This document shows, in pieces, positions 47,521 to 60,700 of a stretch of DNA of 64,000 nt (its first letter is position 1; every line of letters begins with the position of its first letter). The stretch covers positions 1,173,638 to 1,237,637 of the forward strand of contig VZTG01005436.1 in NCBI GenBank assembly GCA_013397845.1, in the 5' to 3' direction. Under the pieces are notes generated by a model. That model saw only the letters and a list, made by a program, of their open reading frames with translations. It made no database searches and was not told where the DNA came from. Source of the DNA: Melanocharis versteri. Its lineage: Eukaryota > Chordata > Aves > Passeriformes > Melanocharitidae. A program made the position numbers and the translations under genes.

Positions 47521-50500
47521 AGCCAAGGGGTGTTTAAAAATACCCCATAAGAGTCACTGAAGCCTGATGCTTTAGGGATTGGCAGAGAATCAGTCCTTTC
47601 TAATTAAAAGTTTTAATTTACTTTTGAGCCACCCCTTAGGTCCCCAGAACAATCCTGGTTTACTCTCTGTATCTTCAGAAGGACATTTCTCATTTTCCTG
47701 TGCCCACTAGAGACCTAAGAGCTGGAAGTGACTCTGGGAAGATGCTTTCTTCTGAAGGTAAAGGTTGGAGGAGTAGATGGAAACCAGTGGCAGTGTCTGG
47801 AAAGATCCCCAGGAATCAGGGTTGAGCCCAGATGGGTCTCACCGTCCTTGGATCTTCATCTCTGCTCACTGGCAAGGAAATTGGAGGTTGTACTTAATTA
47901 AGTATTAATCACTAAATGCTGATGTCATGTCAGGGATTTCTCTGTTTTAACAGCAGCTAATTCCAGGGACCCAGTAGCAGCTCCCAGTTTCCTAAGACCA
48001 AACAGTGGCTCCTGTCTGCCAATGGACATCAAGTGTTTTAAAGCACAGGATGTGTGTGTGGAGCCAGCAGTTCAGAAGGGTGAGGGCGGAGGTATAAGGA
48101 AAGGCCATTTCCAGCTCTGCCTGGGGGACCATGCACATCTGCTCAGCACCAGAGGTGCCCTTTGCCGTGTCTGGTGTTGGGAAGAGGTGGAGAGAGCAAG
48201 CCATGGAGGGCTGGACATTCAGGGGGAGACTGGGAACACAAAATTCAATCCCTACGCAGCTGGCATGGTGTCTGGGATCCCCAAATAAACTCTGTTGGGC
48301 AGTGTTAGAAATGGGACCGAGAGCTACAGTGAGTGTGGTGAGTGGCCAAGGACAACCACCCAGAAAGGGCACTGTCAGGGAGAAGGTGTGGAGCTCACAC
48401 CCAGAACAATGTCACTCTTTTCTTGCACCAGGAAGGAGCAGGTGGAGATAGTACCATCCCACTTCTGCACTCACTTTGGAGATCTGGAGCTCAAGTCAAC
48501 CGGGCAGGGGAAAAAGTCTCCACCAATCTCAGCACCACAGGAAGGATACTTGACTGCTGGGGGGTCAGAGAGGGATGTGGCGGATCACCATCTTCTCCCC
48601 CTGCCAGGTACGTGTCATTCAGGGTTGGGCATGGTGAGAGCACCCGGTCCCTGCATGCTTGTCAAACTGCCAGCAGCAATTTTCTTTGGGAATTTAAACA
48701 CTGCCAAGTGACACAGAGGACAGAGAAGCCATTATTTTGGACAAAGAAACTTTCTGCTGAGTGAATTACCTTTGGTTTCCCTGTAAACCTCAGGTATTTT
48801 CTGCTCTGGTGGTGCTTACTGGAAAGGCATGAAAATGCACTGATGGAACAAAAGGAGAGGGGGAAAAAAAGAGAGAAAAGAGGGAAAAAGAGGAAGGCGT
48901 GGATGTTGCACAGTAAAAGGCAAATGTTAGAAGAGACGGTATATAATTTGAGGTATAAGGCTGGAATCCCCATTGATCTAATGAGCCTCACAAGCTGCTT
49001 TCTCACCATGTGTTAAATCACCAGATCCCTTCCCCAGCACACCTTGTAATGCACAGCCAGCCGGTTTTCATCCTGAATGATACAAAAGCTTGCAAAATCT
49101 CCAGTAGTCCTCATTAGCAGGGAGCTGCTAGCATGTGCAGACGTGCTGGACTGAACTTGTATTTCACAGGCACATCTTTAATGTCCTTGCTATGGCTGCA
49201 GCTGCATTTTTGAAAGATTATACCAACTCCAAGTGACCGAAACTTTCTGTCTGCCCCAAGGGAGAGGACAGCAGTCACAGGTCAGGCAGGGCATGAGGGA
49301 TTTCTGCTTTTCCGTGTTAATAAAAAGGCAGTATCCAAAGGGCCACTTTTGTAAAGAACCCTGTGTCCAGTCTTCCTCCAACCCTGATGCTGAACTGATC
49401 AATACTAAATCTAAATTAGAACGATGGCCCCTGTGAAGCTTGCAAATGTTATGTCAACATGTCTTAATAGCTTTGGTTTCCTGAGTAGCCTTATTAGCTG
49501 CAACCTTCTCTGCTTCTGCTATTCTCTTAACAACTTCCACCTACAGAGCCCCATCTCTAACAATACTGAGCATTACTTCCATCCTTCTTGCTCTCTTCTG
49601 CCATTGGTGGCTTCTGTGCTGTTGGTTCCTGTCATGTGAGAGCAGTCTGACAAGGACATGCAAGAAAAAGAGAAGAAGAGTGAAGAAAACAAAATTAATT
49701 CCCCTGCCTATTCTCCCCCTCCCTGCAACTGATGAACCAAAGAAGGAAATAATTGCTACTCTCTTTTAATAACACCACGTTTACAGAAATTTCCATAAAG
49801 ATGGTTCAGAAAGGAATGCATGGATTTCTTCTCTGTGGGGTGTCAAAAACGGTTTGCATTGTTCTGTAATGTAATGTTATTAGTGCTCCATCTAATTTAT
49901 ATTTGCATTTCCCTGTCTCCAGGGCAAATTTTTACAACTCACTTGCAAAGTACTAAATGAAGAAGTGCTGCAGTGCTAAAGAACATTTTCTAGCGAGCTT
50001 TCAAGCCATTCATTAATTGCCAAGGGGCCAAACCTGAAAGGTGTTGAAGGACTCCAAAGAAACACTGTTTTCTCCATCCTCATGTGGAGTGCAGAGCACA
50101 CAGCACTGCAGAAGTGTTTGGTCCTCATGGCTGTAATGTGGAAAGTGGAAATGAATTTGCTGTAGATGGGAAGGGTTGCCTCCCTACTTACCATTGGAAA
50201 GGAAGTTGAAAGTGGAACAGAGGCAGGTGAAAGATGAGTGACAGCTGGAAAATCACCATTTTACTGAGGTGTCTCACTGCCAGGGCGTGTGTCACATCCA
50301 CGTGTATGGTGGGATAGTTTAGGCAAACAAGCTTTCATTAATCGAATACTTACAAACTCTAAACTGTACAAATACTGATTGTAGCAGAGTTTCTCCTGCC
50401 AGTTACTGTGTAGGCAGAGGGTCTCTATCCCAGCAGAAAAATACAGGGAAGATAGGAAATAATATTAATGTTATTAATTAATTATTCTGAAGCAGCTGTA

Positions 50501-53500
50501 AACTCTCCTTTATGTGCACTGGGAAACAGATGCAAAGAGATGTAAATAACTTGCTTAAAAGTCAGATGGGAAGTGTGTGGCAGTGGGGAGGAGGGCATGA
50601 ATCCCATGAATCTCAGTCACATTCTTTACACTCAAACCATTTTCCACTTTTCAGATATCATCTGTATAAAAAGTATAAATATCTGTACATAAAAACCCCT
50701 ACATAAATTAAACACCACGAAGTGGATTCTTAATTCTGAGAAGAAGTGTATGGTATTTCAAGAATTTGCCCAGCAGCTCAGGTCAAGCTAATTTGGGTTT
50801 AACAACAAAAGCTGCAGACACGCCTGAATAGTCATCAAGGGACCATGGTTACTTTCTTCTTCCAGAAAAGAGCTCAGGCTTCACAGCCTGTGGAAGAAAA
50901 AAAATATACTAAAAATTACCAGGGCTGGGAGAGAAAGAAACATAATGTGAGATTTCTGCTGTAAATACCTGATCAAAAGGCAAGAAAAGAAGAAAGAAGC
51001 AGCTTCCTAACCTTTCTGGGCAGCAGAGAATCGTGATGATTTCTGTGCCTGTGATGCCAAGGTGGCTGCTTTGCTTTCTAACAAGGGAGTATTATAGTCC
51101 AATTAAAGCAGGATAAGCTTGTTCCACCTGTTCTTTAATGTCAATAACTCAAGACTGCAGTTTATGGCAAATTCCATCCACATAATGGGGAAGCTGCACC
51201 TGCTTAAACATCAGGTCTTAATTTAGATAAAAATCTTTATGGATGCACCTCAGATTTTGTTTCATTAAGATGACTCTGCATGCTTCACTGGGTGCTAACC
51301 TTTCAGATATATTTGCAAAGCAGAAAAGTGTAATATTTCAAGACTTAACTACGTGTCTTACTTAGCAACTCAAGCTTTATGTTCCAGTATTTTAAGAAAA
51401 CCCTTAATTCATTCAAGGTAAGAAGTCAGAATCATGTATTTTTTTTTCTTGATAGGGATTCAAAGAATCCATTCACCTGTTCAAAACAGAGGATGAGCCA
51501 AAAACCCAAGTTGGAGTAACAATTACGTCTGTCAAAGAAAAAAATGTTCCACTACTCCCCCTTTTATTTGACCCATCCTTTCTGTTCTGGAGTGAAAGTG
51601 TAATCTATAGAACCAGACTTCAGAAAATCCAGCAAGTATCATTTGCAAAAATCACACCAAGTTAAAAACAGAAACTAATTTCCACTTCAGCTGCTTGAAG
51701 TCTAGGTCAGAGGTGAAGCAATGCAGACACTTGTGTTTATAAGTATTACTGAGCTCTAACATGTAATGAAAGCTGTATTTTGAAACTGAGATAAACACTG
51801 GTCAAGGGAATGCCCTGTTATGTAACTGTTTGGACTTCAAAAATAATGAGAATGGCTTTCACAATGGAAAAGAACATCCATCTCAGGGCTGGCCTCTCCC
51901 TTTGTTCACTCCTCCATATATCCACCTCTTTCTGTTCCTCTGGCTTTGTTAGTCAGCAAGCAATTTTCTCTTTGGCAGGAGGGATCCTGCATGCTGGTGA
52001 TAAACATCTTACCACTCACAACAGTAAGGTTCTTCATAAGGAAGAAAAACCTTACACAGCATCCTCATAAATGATTTTTCTATATACTGGGATCCTAGGG
52101 GCAATGGGACTGGTTGGAGACTATATACAGCCTATAACATCTAGGACCAAGCCCCTGAGAAAAGAATTAAATAGCTGGGCCACGTTTTCAAGAGGAAGAC
52201 CAGAAACTCATAGTGTAACTTGGAAACTGACCTTCAGCTCAACATTTATAGCTTCTACAGGCTGGGTACCTGCAGGCTTTGATTATGACTTTCAGTAGAC
52301 CCAAAGTCTGGCTCTGCATGAGGGGTGCCTAAATGAATCCCTGAGGATCACGCACATGGCAAGACAAAGGAGCATCCATGTGCACTTTTTCTGACTCACC
52401 TCCCTGGCTGCATACATGTGCCCCCATGCACTTTGAGGGCTTTTTTTTCTTGAATATTTGCTCCAGGTGTAGTGCTGCAGTTCTGCCTCAGAGAGGACCC
52501 TCACCGAGGTCTATGGATTTTGCTAAACTGATCGAACAGACACCACACAAAGAATTTTTTCTAGTTGAGTCTGGCAGAGTCTGAGTGCAGAGGTTTCCAT
52601 GCCTTTCCTCTGCCTCAGTGCAGTATCTGCTAGCTTAGTTTGGACCAGATTAGTGGTACCTTGAGTTAATGCTGCACTCAGAGGGAGAAAAATCCACTGA
52701 TGTGATGCTTTCAGTTGCATAGGAACAAGGAGCTGGTGTCTAGCAGTAATACCCAGGGCCCTCACACCCACTGCTTCAGTGACTGACCAGGGCCATGGAC
52801 ACATGGGACACAGTAGATGGGTCGGATCAGTATTTGTTACAGGCATTCTGCTTTAAAAGTGCCTGAATTTTCACACAAGTTAGAAAGGGTGAGCAAACAT
52901 TTGCAAATGAATCCCCTAGAGACCCTAGTCTAGACAAAGCCAGTGAATGGGTGTTTAAGTTGGATTTGGAGGATTTGGCAACCAGCCAGGCCACTTCTTC
53001 CCTATTTGTAGCAAACTGTTAAAAATAGGATAAGGTTCAGAAGGCTCAGATCTGCCCTTCAGAAAAATCCATATAATTGAGGAGTTTCTCTCACTGACAC
53101 GTTTCTATTTCTGTTGTCAAAAGGAAAGAAAAACTAATAATGTTGGGGTTTAATAACAGAATATCCCTGACATACAGAGGGTCTTTAGATTTTGATTGGG
53201 AGATTACAAGGTAGGCTGCTGTTACCTGTGCGTAGTAAAGGGTGCACAGTGAAATCATAACTGAAGGGCTGAGGTGCAGGTCAGACATGCCACAAATAAA
53301 AAAAATAAAGAGGGAGAGAGTTATAATATCTTTCATTTCTCTTTCACCCTGCAGGGATTTAGGAACAGTAATAAGTAAATAGGTTTACAGCTGTCCACAG
53401 CTGAGGGGTTTTTTGATCACCAGTAGGGCTATATTTTACAGACATGATAAGTTTAGGGCCAGGGTTTTTTAATGATCAGAACTGGTCCAAATTTCAGCCT

Positions 53501-54790
53501 TAATATCGCAACAGAACTTCACGATTACTGTCTAAAATACCAACAATAATTGTTTCATTATAGGATCTGATTTGCTGCCTTGCATCCTTATTATTGGTGG
53601 CAGTCAAAAACAAACAAAAAAAGTACCCATCTTGAAATGGAAGCTCAGTGCTATAAATAACCATTCCCCATGAGATTTTTGAAAGATATGCATTCAGTTT
53701 ACTGAAAAAAACCCATATTTTTCTTTCTGTCACCAGAGTAGACACAATATAGCTACACAGGAACATACTGCATTCTGACTCAAACACTTCCCTGGAGAAT
53801 TTTCAGTTAAGTTTTTATTTTACAATTTTTATAGTCAGCAATGATACTTAAAGCACAGAAATAACACAGTTTAACTTGAAGTTATCAGGCTGAATCTCCA
53901 CTCTTGATCAAAAAATCTTGAACTGACTTTAAAAATGAGTGAATTCATATGGTATTAATGGTGCAGGAATATGTAGGGAGTGTTTGGATGTCATTTTTAT
54001 AAGGCCACTTCTTATAGAAACTGAAGCTGCTATAAATTGAATTATGGAATATGAAAGTCCTTAAGGTTTATGGCAGAGTTTGTGACTGCTGAAATGAAGA
54101 CAAAGAACTTCAGATAACAGGTGTGTTAGCAGCACAGAGGCGAAGTATGATTCATTTTGTTGTAAAATTAAAATACAGTATTTTCTGCAAATATTTGAAT
54201 TCCATTGTAGGTGAATAAATACTGGTTTTCTATTAATTCATACTGAAAAAGATATTTGCCACTTTGAAGTTGAATAGACTATATTGCACTATAAAGTTTT
54301 AGTGCTGTTGTTCCTTTTACCACTAATACTCTTACAGTTTCACAGCTATTACGCTGCCATGCTCCTTGGACTTGAAAATACGTTCTGTGCACTGATCTCA
54401 CAGAATCTGTTTATGCATTTCACTCTCCTGAGTTTGTTCATTAGAGCAGTAATTACTTGCAGGAGCAGAGCTTGCCTTTTCAGGTCCTAAAACATGCTAC
54501 TCTACTTTAATTAGGTTCTTTGAAGCCACCACAACCTGTAAATAATTCAAACATATCTGATTCATGCAAACACATCCAAATGACCTGTAAATGTAATTTC
54601 ATAGAGAACAGATATTGGGATACCAATTCCTAGATTTCTGTCCCTTCTGAAGTGCTGGGGATGCAACAGGGACTGCTGTTGTACTGGGATCCTTTGGGGT
54701 CAAGAAGTGCCCTAGTGTCCCAGGCTCCTCCATGTCAGCACCAGGCAGGGTCCAGCTTCAGCTTCAGCAGCAAGACAGCAACTTGATATT
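47521..54790. other. Unique noncoding sequence, no gene seen
   Basis: No gene recognised. The moderately GC-rich stretch 47990-48770 has many overlapping open frames (up to 140 codons) in several frames at once, which reflects few AT-rich stops more than coding. A purine-rich tract lies at 48850-48898. The rest is AT-rich. Confidence 0.5.
48850..48898. repeat. Purine-rich low-complexity tract
   Basis: Almost uninterrupted A/G run with GGAGAGG, GAGAGAAAAG and GGGAAAAAGAGG words on the plus strand. Confidence 0.8.
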
Positions 54791-54901
54791 TACAGAATCA
54801 CAGAACCACAGAACCACAGAATCACAGAATAAGCTGAGTTGGAAGTCATCCAGAATAATTGAGTTCAGCTCCCTGGCCCTACACAGGACCGTCCCCAAGA
54901 G

Positions 54902-55474
54902 TCACACCATGTGCCTGAGAGCATTGTCCAAACACTTGAGCTCTGTCAGGCTGATGCTGTGACCACTGCCCCAGGGACCCTGCTCCAGTGCCCTTCTGGG
55001 AGAAGAAACATTTTCTAATATCCAGCCTAAACCTCCTCTGACACAACAACGGGTCCTGTCACTGGTCACCAGAGAGAACAGGTCAGTGACTGCCCCTCCT
55101 CTTCCCCTCACGAGGAAGCTGCAGACTGCAGTGAGGTCTCCCCTCAGCCTCTTCTTCTCCAGGCTGAACAGAACAAGTGTCCTCAGCTGCTTCTCATAAG
55201 GCTTCCCCACAAGGCCCTTCACCGTCTTTATTGCCTTAGTTTGGACACTCTCTAATAGTTTAATGTCTGTTTTATATTGTGGCATCAAAACTGCCCCCAG
55301 CACTCGAGGTGAGGCCGCCCCAGTGCAGAGCAGAGCAGGACAATCCCCTCCCTTGCCCGGCTGGCGATGCTGTGCCTGATGCACCCCAGGACAGAGTTTG
55401 CCCTCCTGGCTGCCAGGACACTGCTGGCTCACATTCAACTCACCATCGACCAGGACCCCCAGGTCCCTTTCCAT
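54902..55474 (-). pseudogene. CR1 ORF2 C-terminal fragment, open over 190 codons
   Basis: A long uninterrupted piece of ORF2 after the reverse transcriptase. Landmarks include MERDLGVLVDGELNVSQQC at the start, AVLMPQYKTDIKLLESVQTK in the middle, RTLVLFSLEKKRLRGDL, and DLFSLVTSDRTR, ending LDNALRHMV. In CR1 this C-terminal region follows the RT and is thought to take part in RNA or target recognition. The upstream frameshift and dead active site mean it cannot be a working LINE. The open frame is a relic of relatively recent insertion, not a host gene. Confidence 0.92.
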
Positions 55475-55493
55475 GGCACTGCTTTCTAGCCTC

Positions 55494-55751
55494 TCACTCC
55501 CCAGTCCATCTGTACATCCAGGATCCTTTGGGAGAGTCCTGTCCCCGTTGCAGAATCCCGCACTTCCCCTGGTTGAACTTCCTATGGTTGGCGATTGCCC
55601 ATTTCTCTAATTTGTTGAGGTCTGTCTGCAGGGCCTCTCTGACTTCAAGAGAGTTAACAGCTCCTCCTAGTTTTGTATTATCTGCAGACTTGCTTGGTAT
55701 CTCTTTCAGTCCTGTGTCCCACTCATTTATTAGTATGGATGCATTTGTCAA
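55494..55751 (-). pseudogene. CR1 reverse-transcriptase active-site fragment
   Basis: An 85-codon frame starting in the palm of the reverse transcriptase. The active-site motif, normally FADD followed by TKLGG in this family, reads SADN followed by TKLGG (residues 22-25), so one of the two catalytic aspartates is gone. The following EALQTDLNKLEKWA and HRKFNQGKCGIL segments are the conserved CR1 stretch after the active site. It ends before a frameshift into 54902-55474. Confidence 0.9.
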
Positions 55752-55755
55752 GAAA

Positions 55756-56185
55756 GAAGCTTAGCTGAAGTTTGGCAAAAGGCTTTGAGGTCTGCGGTGG
55801 ATGAGAGGAGCAAACTTTGGACACCTGAAGAGGTGAGGTCAAGGCAAGTGTCAGCTGAATGATGAATATGATGGCTGATACTGCATTTAGTTACCACAGG
55901 AAGAGGTATTTGCTTTTGAAATAAAATTGGAGACATATTTGATGTTGGTGAACACAGTGCATCTGAAAGACACCACAACGGAAACTCTGACTTCCCCCCC
56001 ACCCCTCGACAAATGCACCAAAGGTACCAGTCAAATACAGCAAAAGTAGCAGCCAGACCAACCCAGCAGTGTGCTGCTCACTGACCCTGGAGCAACTTCA
56101 AAGCTATAAAAGTTGCTCAATTCTATGGCCCGCCTAAACTCTGACTTACCTATTTAAAAGGTTCTATTGAAGATAACAGTAGTGT
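55756..56185. other. Unique sequence, no feature seen
   Basis: Lies just 5' of the truncated CR1. No repeat or gene recognised. Confidence 0.45.
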
Positions 56186-56214
56186 TTTGTTGTTGTTGTT
56201 GTTGTTGTTGTTGT
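56186..56214. repeat. (TTG)n microsatellite
   Basis: About nine TTG units in a row (encoding an artificial poly-Gln on the minus strand). Confidence 0.95.
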
Positions 56215-56218
56215 GGGT

Positions 56219-56275
56219 TCTCTCTGTTCTCCCCCTCCCTCTCCCCCCTCCCCCCCTTTTTTTTTCTTTTCTTCA
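56219..56275. repeat. Polypyrimidine tract with C and T runs
   Basis: C/T-only apart from one G, including a C-rich part (runs of 5-6 C) followed by nine T and then TTCT units. It directly follows the TTG microsatellite. Confidence 0.9.
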
Positions 56276-57530
56276 AGCCAATTCCTTCACCGATATGAAG
56301 CAAGGAATCCCTTTTCTCACATAGCACTAAAATATTCATGAAAGATAATCTGTTGTTAATATCAACTTACGCTACAGTTGAACACCCAAACATGAACACC
56401 ATCTGCTTGTCTTCCATGTTAAGGAGACAATTCATGTGCTTCCAGCTATATGTTTTTAACAGTCTCAGTGGATCTGTTCCACTGAAGTGGAAGATCTTAA
56501 AGATCTACCTTAAAGATCTTGATTCAAATATGCCTTTTCTACTTGCTTCTTGAATGTTAAACAGCAGCTCCCTGAGAAGGCAAGAAAGTCCAAGCAGGGA
56601 TGATACCATCTAGGTGTTAAAAGTAAGTATAGAAAAGTATCAAAAAACATATAGTGAAGCAGGAGTTACAGAAATTCTCATACGTTGTGCATAATGAAAA
56701 GAAATGTGATAGCCTAAGATACCTTATGAAAATGTTTAAAAATTTGGGTGGAATACTTGCATTAAAACTACAACTTGATTTTTAATTCCATTGACACAGT
56801 TTCATTATTTAGACATTTCTAAGCCTTTACCTCAGAAATATTTTGTGGTCATGTCTTCTGAAACCACGCTGAAACCACACTGAAGCCATTGCGGGGTGGG
56901 TGCTGATACCTTTTAACTCAGCAGTAAGGATCTCAACAGTAGTAGATGTGTGAGCATGTTTGGATATGCTTTACATAATCAAAGTTTAAGGGAGTACAAT
57001 TGCACAAAACAACAGTGGAGTTTTTCATTAGAAAGATAACCCTAACAAGAAAAAAAAAATATTTAGTGGTCAGATTTTGGAAAACAGATAAAATGTTCCT
57101 GTACATCCTATAAGGACCCTTCGGATTTTTTTCTGTGACCTCTTTTCAAGCACCAGCCAAGTTGCCATGTGACCATCTCTATGAGCTAGAGGACAGACAA
57201 GAAAGTGCCAAGTAAGAGCTACTTACAGCACAAATGCACAGGAGCTCTGAAATGCATTTATTGAACTTGTTTTTGTAACTCAAAGCCAATTTACTTTGTT
57301 CATCTTCCCTATGAAAAGGACCGCTGAAGCACACAGCTATACAAGAAATTCTTACTACTTGCCTCATCAACAAAATCACAGGACAGATGGGATTATGTGA
57401 CCTTCCAATCATATCCTAAAACTCTCCTTTCACTCAGTCCAACCTGCATGCACGTGCCCACATCTGTGACCTTGGGAATAGCTGGGCAATTTGCCTGTGT
57501 GTGTGCTTTCACTTCTGCTGTGCTGTGGGG
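56276..57530. other. Unique AT-rich sequence, no gene seen
   Basis: Contains three close copies of an AAGATCT word (56489-56520), a minor local repeat. No coding or dispersed element recognised. Confidence 0.5.
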
Positions 57531-57735
57531 CTGGAATTGTTTGCCCAGGGAGGTGGTGGAGTCATCACCCCTGGACATGTTTAAAAAAAGACTGGACGTG
57601 GCACTCAGTGCCATGGTTTAGTTGATGAGGAGATGTTAGGTCACAGGTTGGAGTAGATGATCTTAAAGGTCAGACTAGATGATCTTAAAGGTCTTTTCCA
57701 ACCTAGTTCATCCTGTGATTCTGTGATTCTGTGGA
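57531..57735 (+). mobile_element. CR1 LINE 3' tail fragment
   Basis: Short plus-strand CR1 tail: GCCCAGGGAGGTGGTGGAGTC, CCCTGGACATGTTTAAAAAA, GACTGGACGTGGCACTCAGT, GCCATGGTTTAGTTGATGAG and AAAGGTCTTTTCCAACCTAG, ending in three TGTGATTC-type 8-bp units (57714-57734). A 22-bp tandem duplication (57654-57675 and 57676-57693) interrupts the otherwise normal tail. 5'-truncated, no coding part. Confidence 0.95.
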
Positions 57736-60700
57736 TGCTGCTGTGTGCACCAGCCATGCTCACCACAAGGAGGGGATGAGAAAGATTTTACAAAGGGTTA
57801 TGAAGTTATTGTGGGGTTGGATCCCAAAACCTTGAAGGTAAGAGCTCTCCCTGCTCCACTACCAAAAAGACACTAGTTGGCACAATTAGTAAAGTAATCT
57901 ACAGAAAGGTGGTTGCAGTAGAATTAAGAAGTCTTAACATAATATCTTAGAAACCCTGAAGTTGTCTGTTTAAAATCAGCTATGTTTAAGGAATTGGTGA
58001 AACACAAATTATTTTAAGATGAAGCTGACCTATAACTGCAGTATACCACTTTGCCATTTTCTCTTTAACAAATAAAATCCCCAAGTACACAACATTGTAG
58101 AATAGTGGGAACTTAGAGTCTGATAAATTATTAAAAACAGCTAAACAGATAATGAAAAGCCATACATGAAGGATCTAGGTTTCAAAATCCAAAACACAAC
58201 CGTTCTGTATTTCTTACAATTAGTTTTTCTGTCGTGCTTATCCTGTGCAGAACTTAGGAGATCCACCGTAACAGTGAACTTTCCAAGTACAATTCTACGA
58301 AAGGCCATCTCATTACGCAGCCAATTAAAACGATTTGTTTGTTCATGATGGAATCTAATGTAGAGATTTGTTTTCTTCCAATAGATACCTTCTGCTAAGA
58401 AGCCAATTTGGCACAACTTTATAATTGTGCTAGTTCCACTGGGAGCTACAAAGAAGTTTGTGAAGCTGATAATTCTTTAGTGCAAATGAACAAACAATAA
58501 AGACAAGACACTTATGAAATTTTCCACAGTGAAAATTCAGAAACATTGTAGCATCCAAAGAAAATGTTGGAGATTAAAAACCCTAAGACTGTGTTATATT
58601 ACCTTCTTTATTGTATTACTTTTGTTATAATATTTATAATACTATTATATTAGCATATATGTTATATTATCAGCTTTATTGTTGATGCATCAATGAAGTC
58701 TTTGTCTCGAGGATTTTAAGACCAAAAATTTCGTATTGCAAAACTTTGTTCTTTCCCAAGCAAGATATCAAAGATGCTGTGAAAGTTGTCACAGTGGCAG
58801 AGTTTTGGGCTCTGTTTCTCAAATAAACACATTAAACATCAAAGCCAACCTGAGCATAAAATTCAGTAACTCATATAAACTCATTTTAAAATTGTAACGA
58901 AAAACCCGTAGAGCCTTATAGCCTTTGCTTGTAATGAATTTAAATAGAAATTTACTATGAGGCACTCAGCAATATGCACCCTGCACAGCGTAGCCTGTTC
59001 ATCAAAATTACGGTGTGTGCAAACCCACAAATTAAAGCATGAGGCATAGAGGGAACAGGAGGAAAGAGGCTGCAGTTTTCTAAAAATTTAGCTGAAACTG
59101 AATCAGGCACATTTTCTGAGGAAAAAATAAGGGTTTCTGTAGCTCACAGTGGAGTTGACTTTGGCATAGAAGCTTAGCCAGTGTCATTGCTGCAATAGAA
59201 GCATTCATGAAACACTCAGGTATATTTTTGGCTCTAAAGCTTGTTTTTCATTTCTTAATTTTGGGGGGGGAGGGGGGAAGCAGTAGAACGAGGACCATCA
59301 ATATGATCAGGGACAGACCTGATCTCCCAAAGCTGGTGGAGAGATTGATAGTCCTTGTTGCAGACCACATAATCCCAGAGGAAATGCTGAGAAAGCCTGA
59401 CATGCAGAACTTATCATCCGTCTGGCCACAAGTGACTCTGCAGCAGTGGCAGCAAACTATTTTATGGATGATTCTCACACTGCTATCAAAGTGTTAAGAA
59501 AAGATGGCTGCTGTTGGCAGTGATGGGGAGAGGGTGTGACCCCTGATGGTCCTTGCAAATTGTATTCATGGGCGTCCAGAACCTCACACTCTCCTCTCCA
59601 GGACAGTTTGTATGTCAAGAGAGACAAAAAAATAAATACTAATACTGAAAAAATAAATACTAGTACTGAAAGTACTCCCTTTCACCCCTTCTCCTTACCC
59701 TGAGAATCCAGCCCAAAAATGAGGAGGGTGAAGGAGGTCTCTGGCAGCTCTGGGGAAGAGCTGCTGCACACCTTGAAGTTAAGGAGAATTCCTAGGGTGA
59801 GACACAGGTTTTGTCACAAGTGATTCAGTGGCCGAGGCCTGAGGGTTTTATCCACACTGCACTGTTAATCAGAGAATCATGCTTCCTTTTCTTGGAGGCA
59901 AAAGTTTGGTTTATATCATTAGAAGATTAAAATTAGAAACTAAAAATGTGGTGTATGCTTATATACATCCAAAGGTAGGAATTTTCCTGAGGGTATTTAA
60001 ATTGCCTGAAGCAGATCTCCTTTTATGGCCACAAGTGTGTGGAACTAGCATTTCCCTTACCTTGTGACTTTATCATGCTTCAAGTTAGTGGAAAGTACCA
60101 CAAACCCAGAAGTTTGTAACTGTATTTTGGCTTGGTAACTCTCCAAAGTGCAGAAGAAAAGATGATTTGTTATGGTATTTGAGCTATTTTCCTTTGGACG
60201 ATAAATGCCAGTTTGAAACATCATTATTATTCTTATTGTGGATAAAATTAGAATTTAAACGTGTATATAAAATGTATGGCAGGAGCTGATGATATAATAA
60301 AATGAAGTTTTGGAGCTGATCAATAGTTTATGCTATGGATGCTCAAACAAGATAAAGAATGGAGTTAATGCTGAAAAAATTGAGCTGGATACATCTCATT
60401 AAGAGCTTACTGCTGTATTTGCATTTTTGTTTAATACTCAAATCCTGAAGCACTGCAAATGAGCTGTAACTCTGCAGTCTCTAAAAAATAAATAAAGATT
60501 AGATAAATGCAGATGCTATGCAAATATTCAAGCAGCAGCAGGCTACTGGGCAGCCATTAACGAGTGCTGGGAGGTTACACAGGTGATCATGAAAGACCTT
60601 TCCAGGAAAACTAAATGCCACAGCGATGTGTAAGTTCCTTCTGCTTCTTCCCTTGAATTTGTCATACAGGCTATTCAGAGGTAATCTGGAGTTATGCCTT

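Larger units (their letters stand above)
54791..55755 (-). mobile_element. CR1 LINE, 5'-truncated, minus strand
   Basis: Nearly 1 kb of CR1 read on the minus strand, from the reverse-transcriptase active-site region (55755) to the 3' end. The 3' terminus is five 8-bp units of the ACAGAATC/ACAGAACC type (54792-54830), the complement of the diagnostic ATTCTGTG tail. The coding part is split by one frameshift into two frames, 55494-55751 and 54902-55474. It is the best preserved CR1 here. The truncation inside the RT is typical of incomplete target-primed reverse transcription. No obvious target duplication, as expected for CR1. Confidence 0.96.

Noticed and set aside
48131..48764. Several overlapping frames of 88-140 codons
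   Set aside because: Three frames are open at once over the same DNA, which reflects low stop density in GC-richer sequence, with no conserved motif.
55279..55764. 161-codon plus-strand open frame
   Set aside because: Antisense to the CR1 ORF2 remnant at 54902-55751; a shadow of the real LINE frame.
59207..59497. 96-codon frame with a protein-like helix segment
   Set aside because: No recognised family and a G-run, not a pyrimidine tract, at the upstream edge. Kept only as a note; a protein search and conservation test would settle it.
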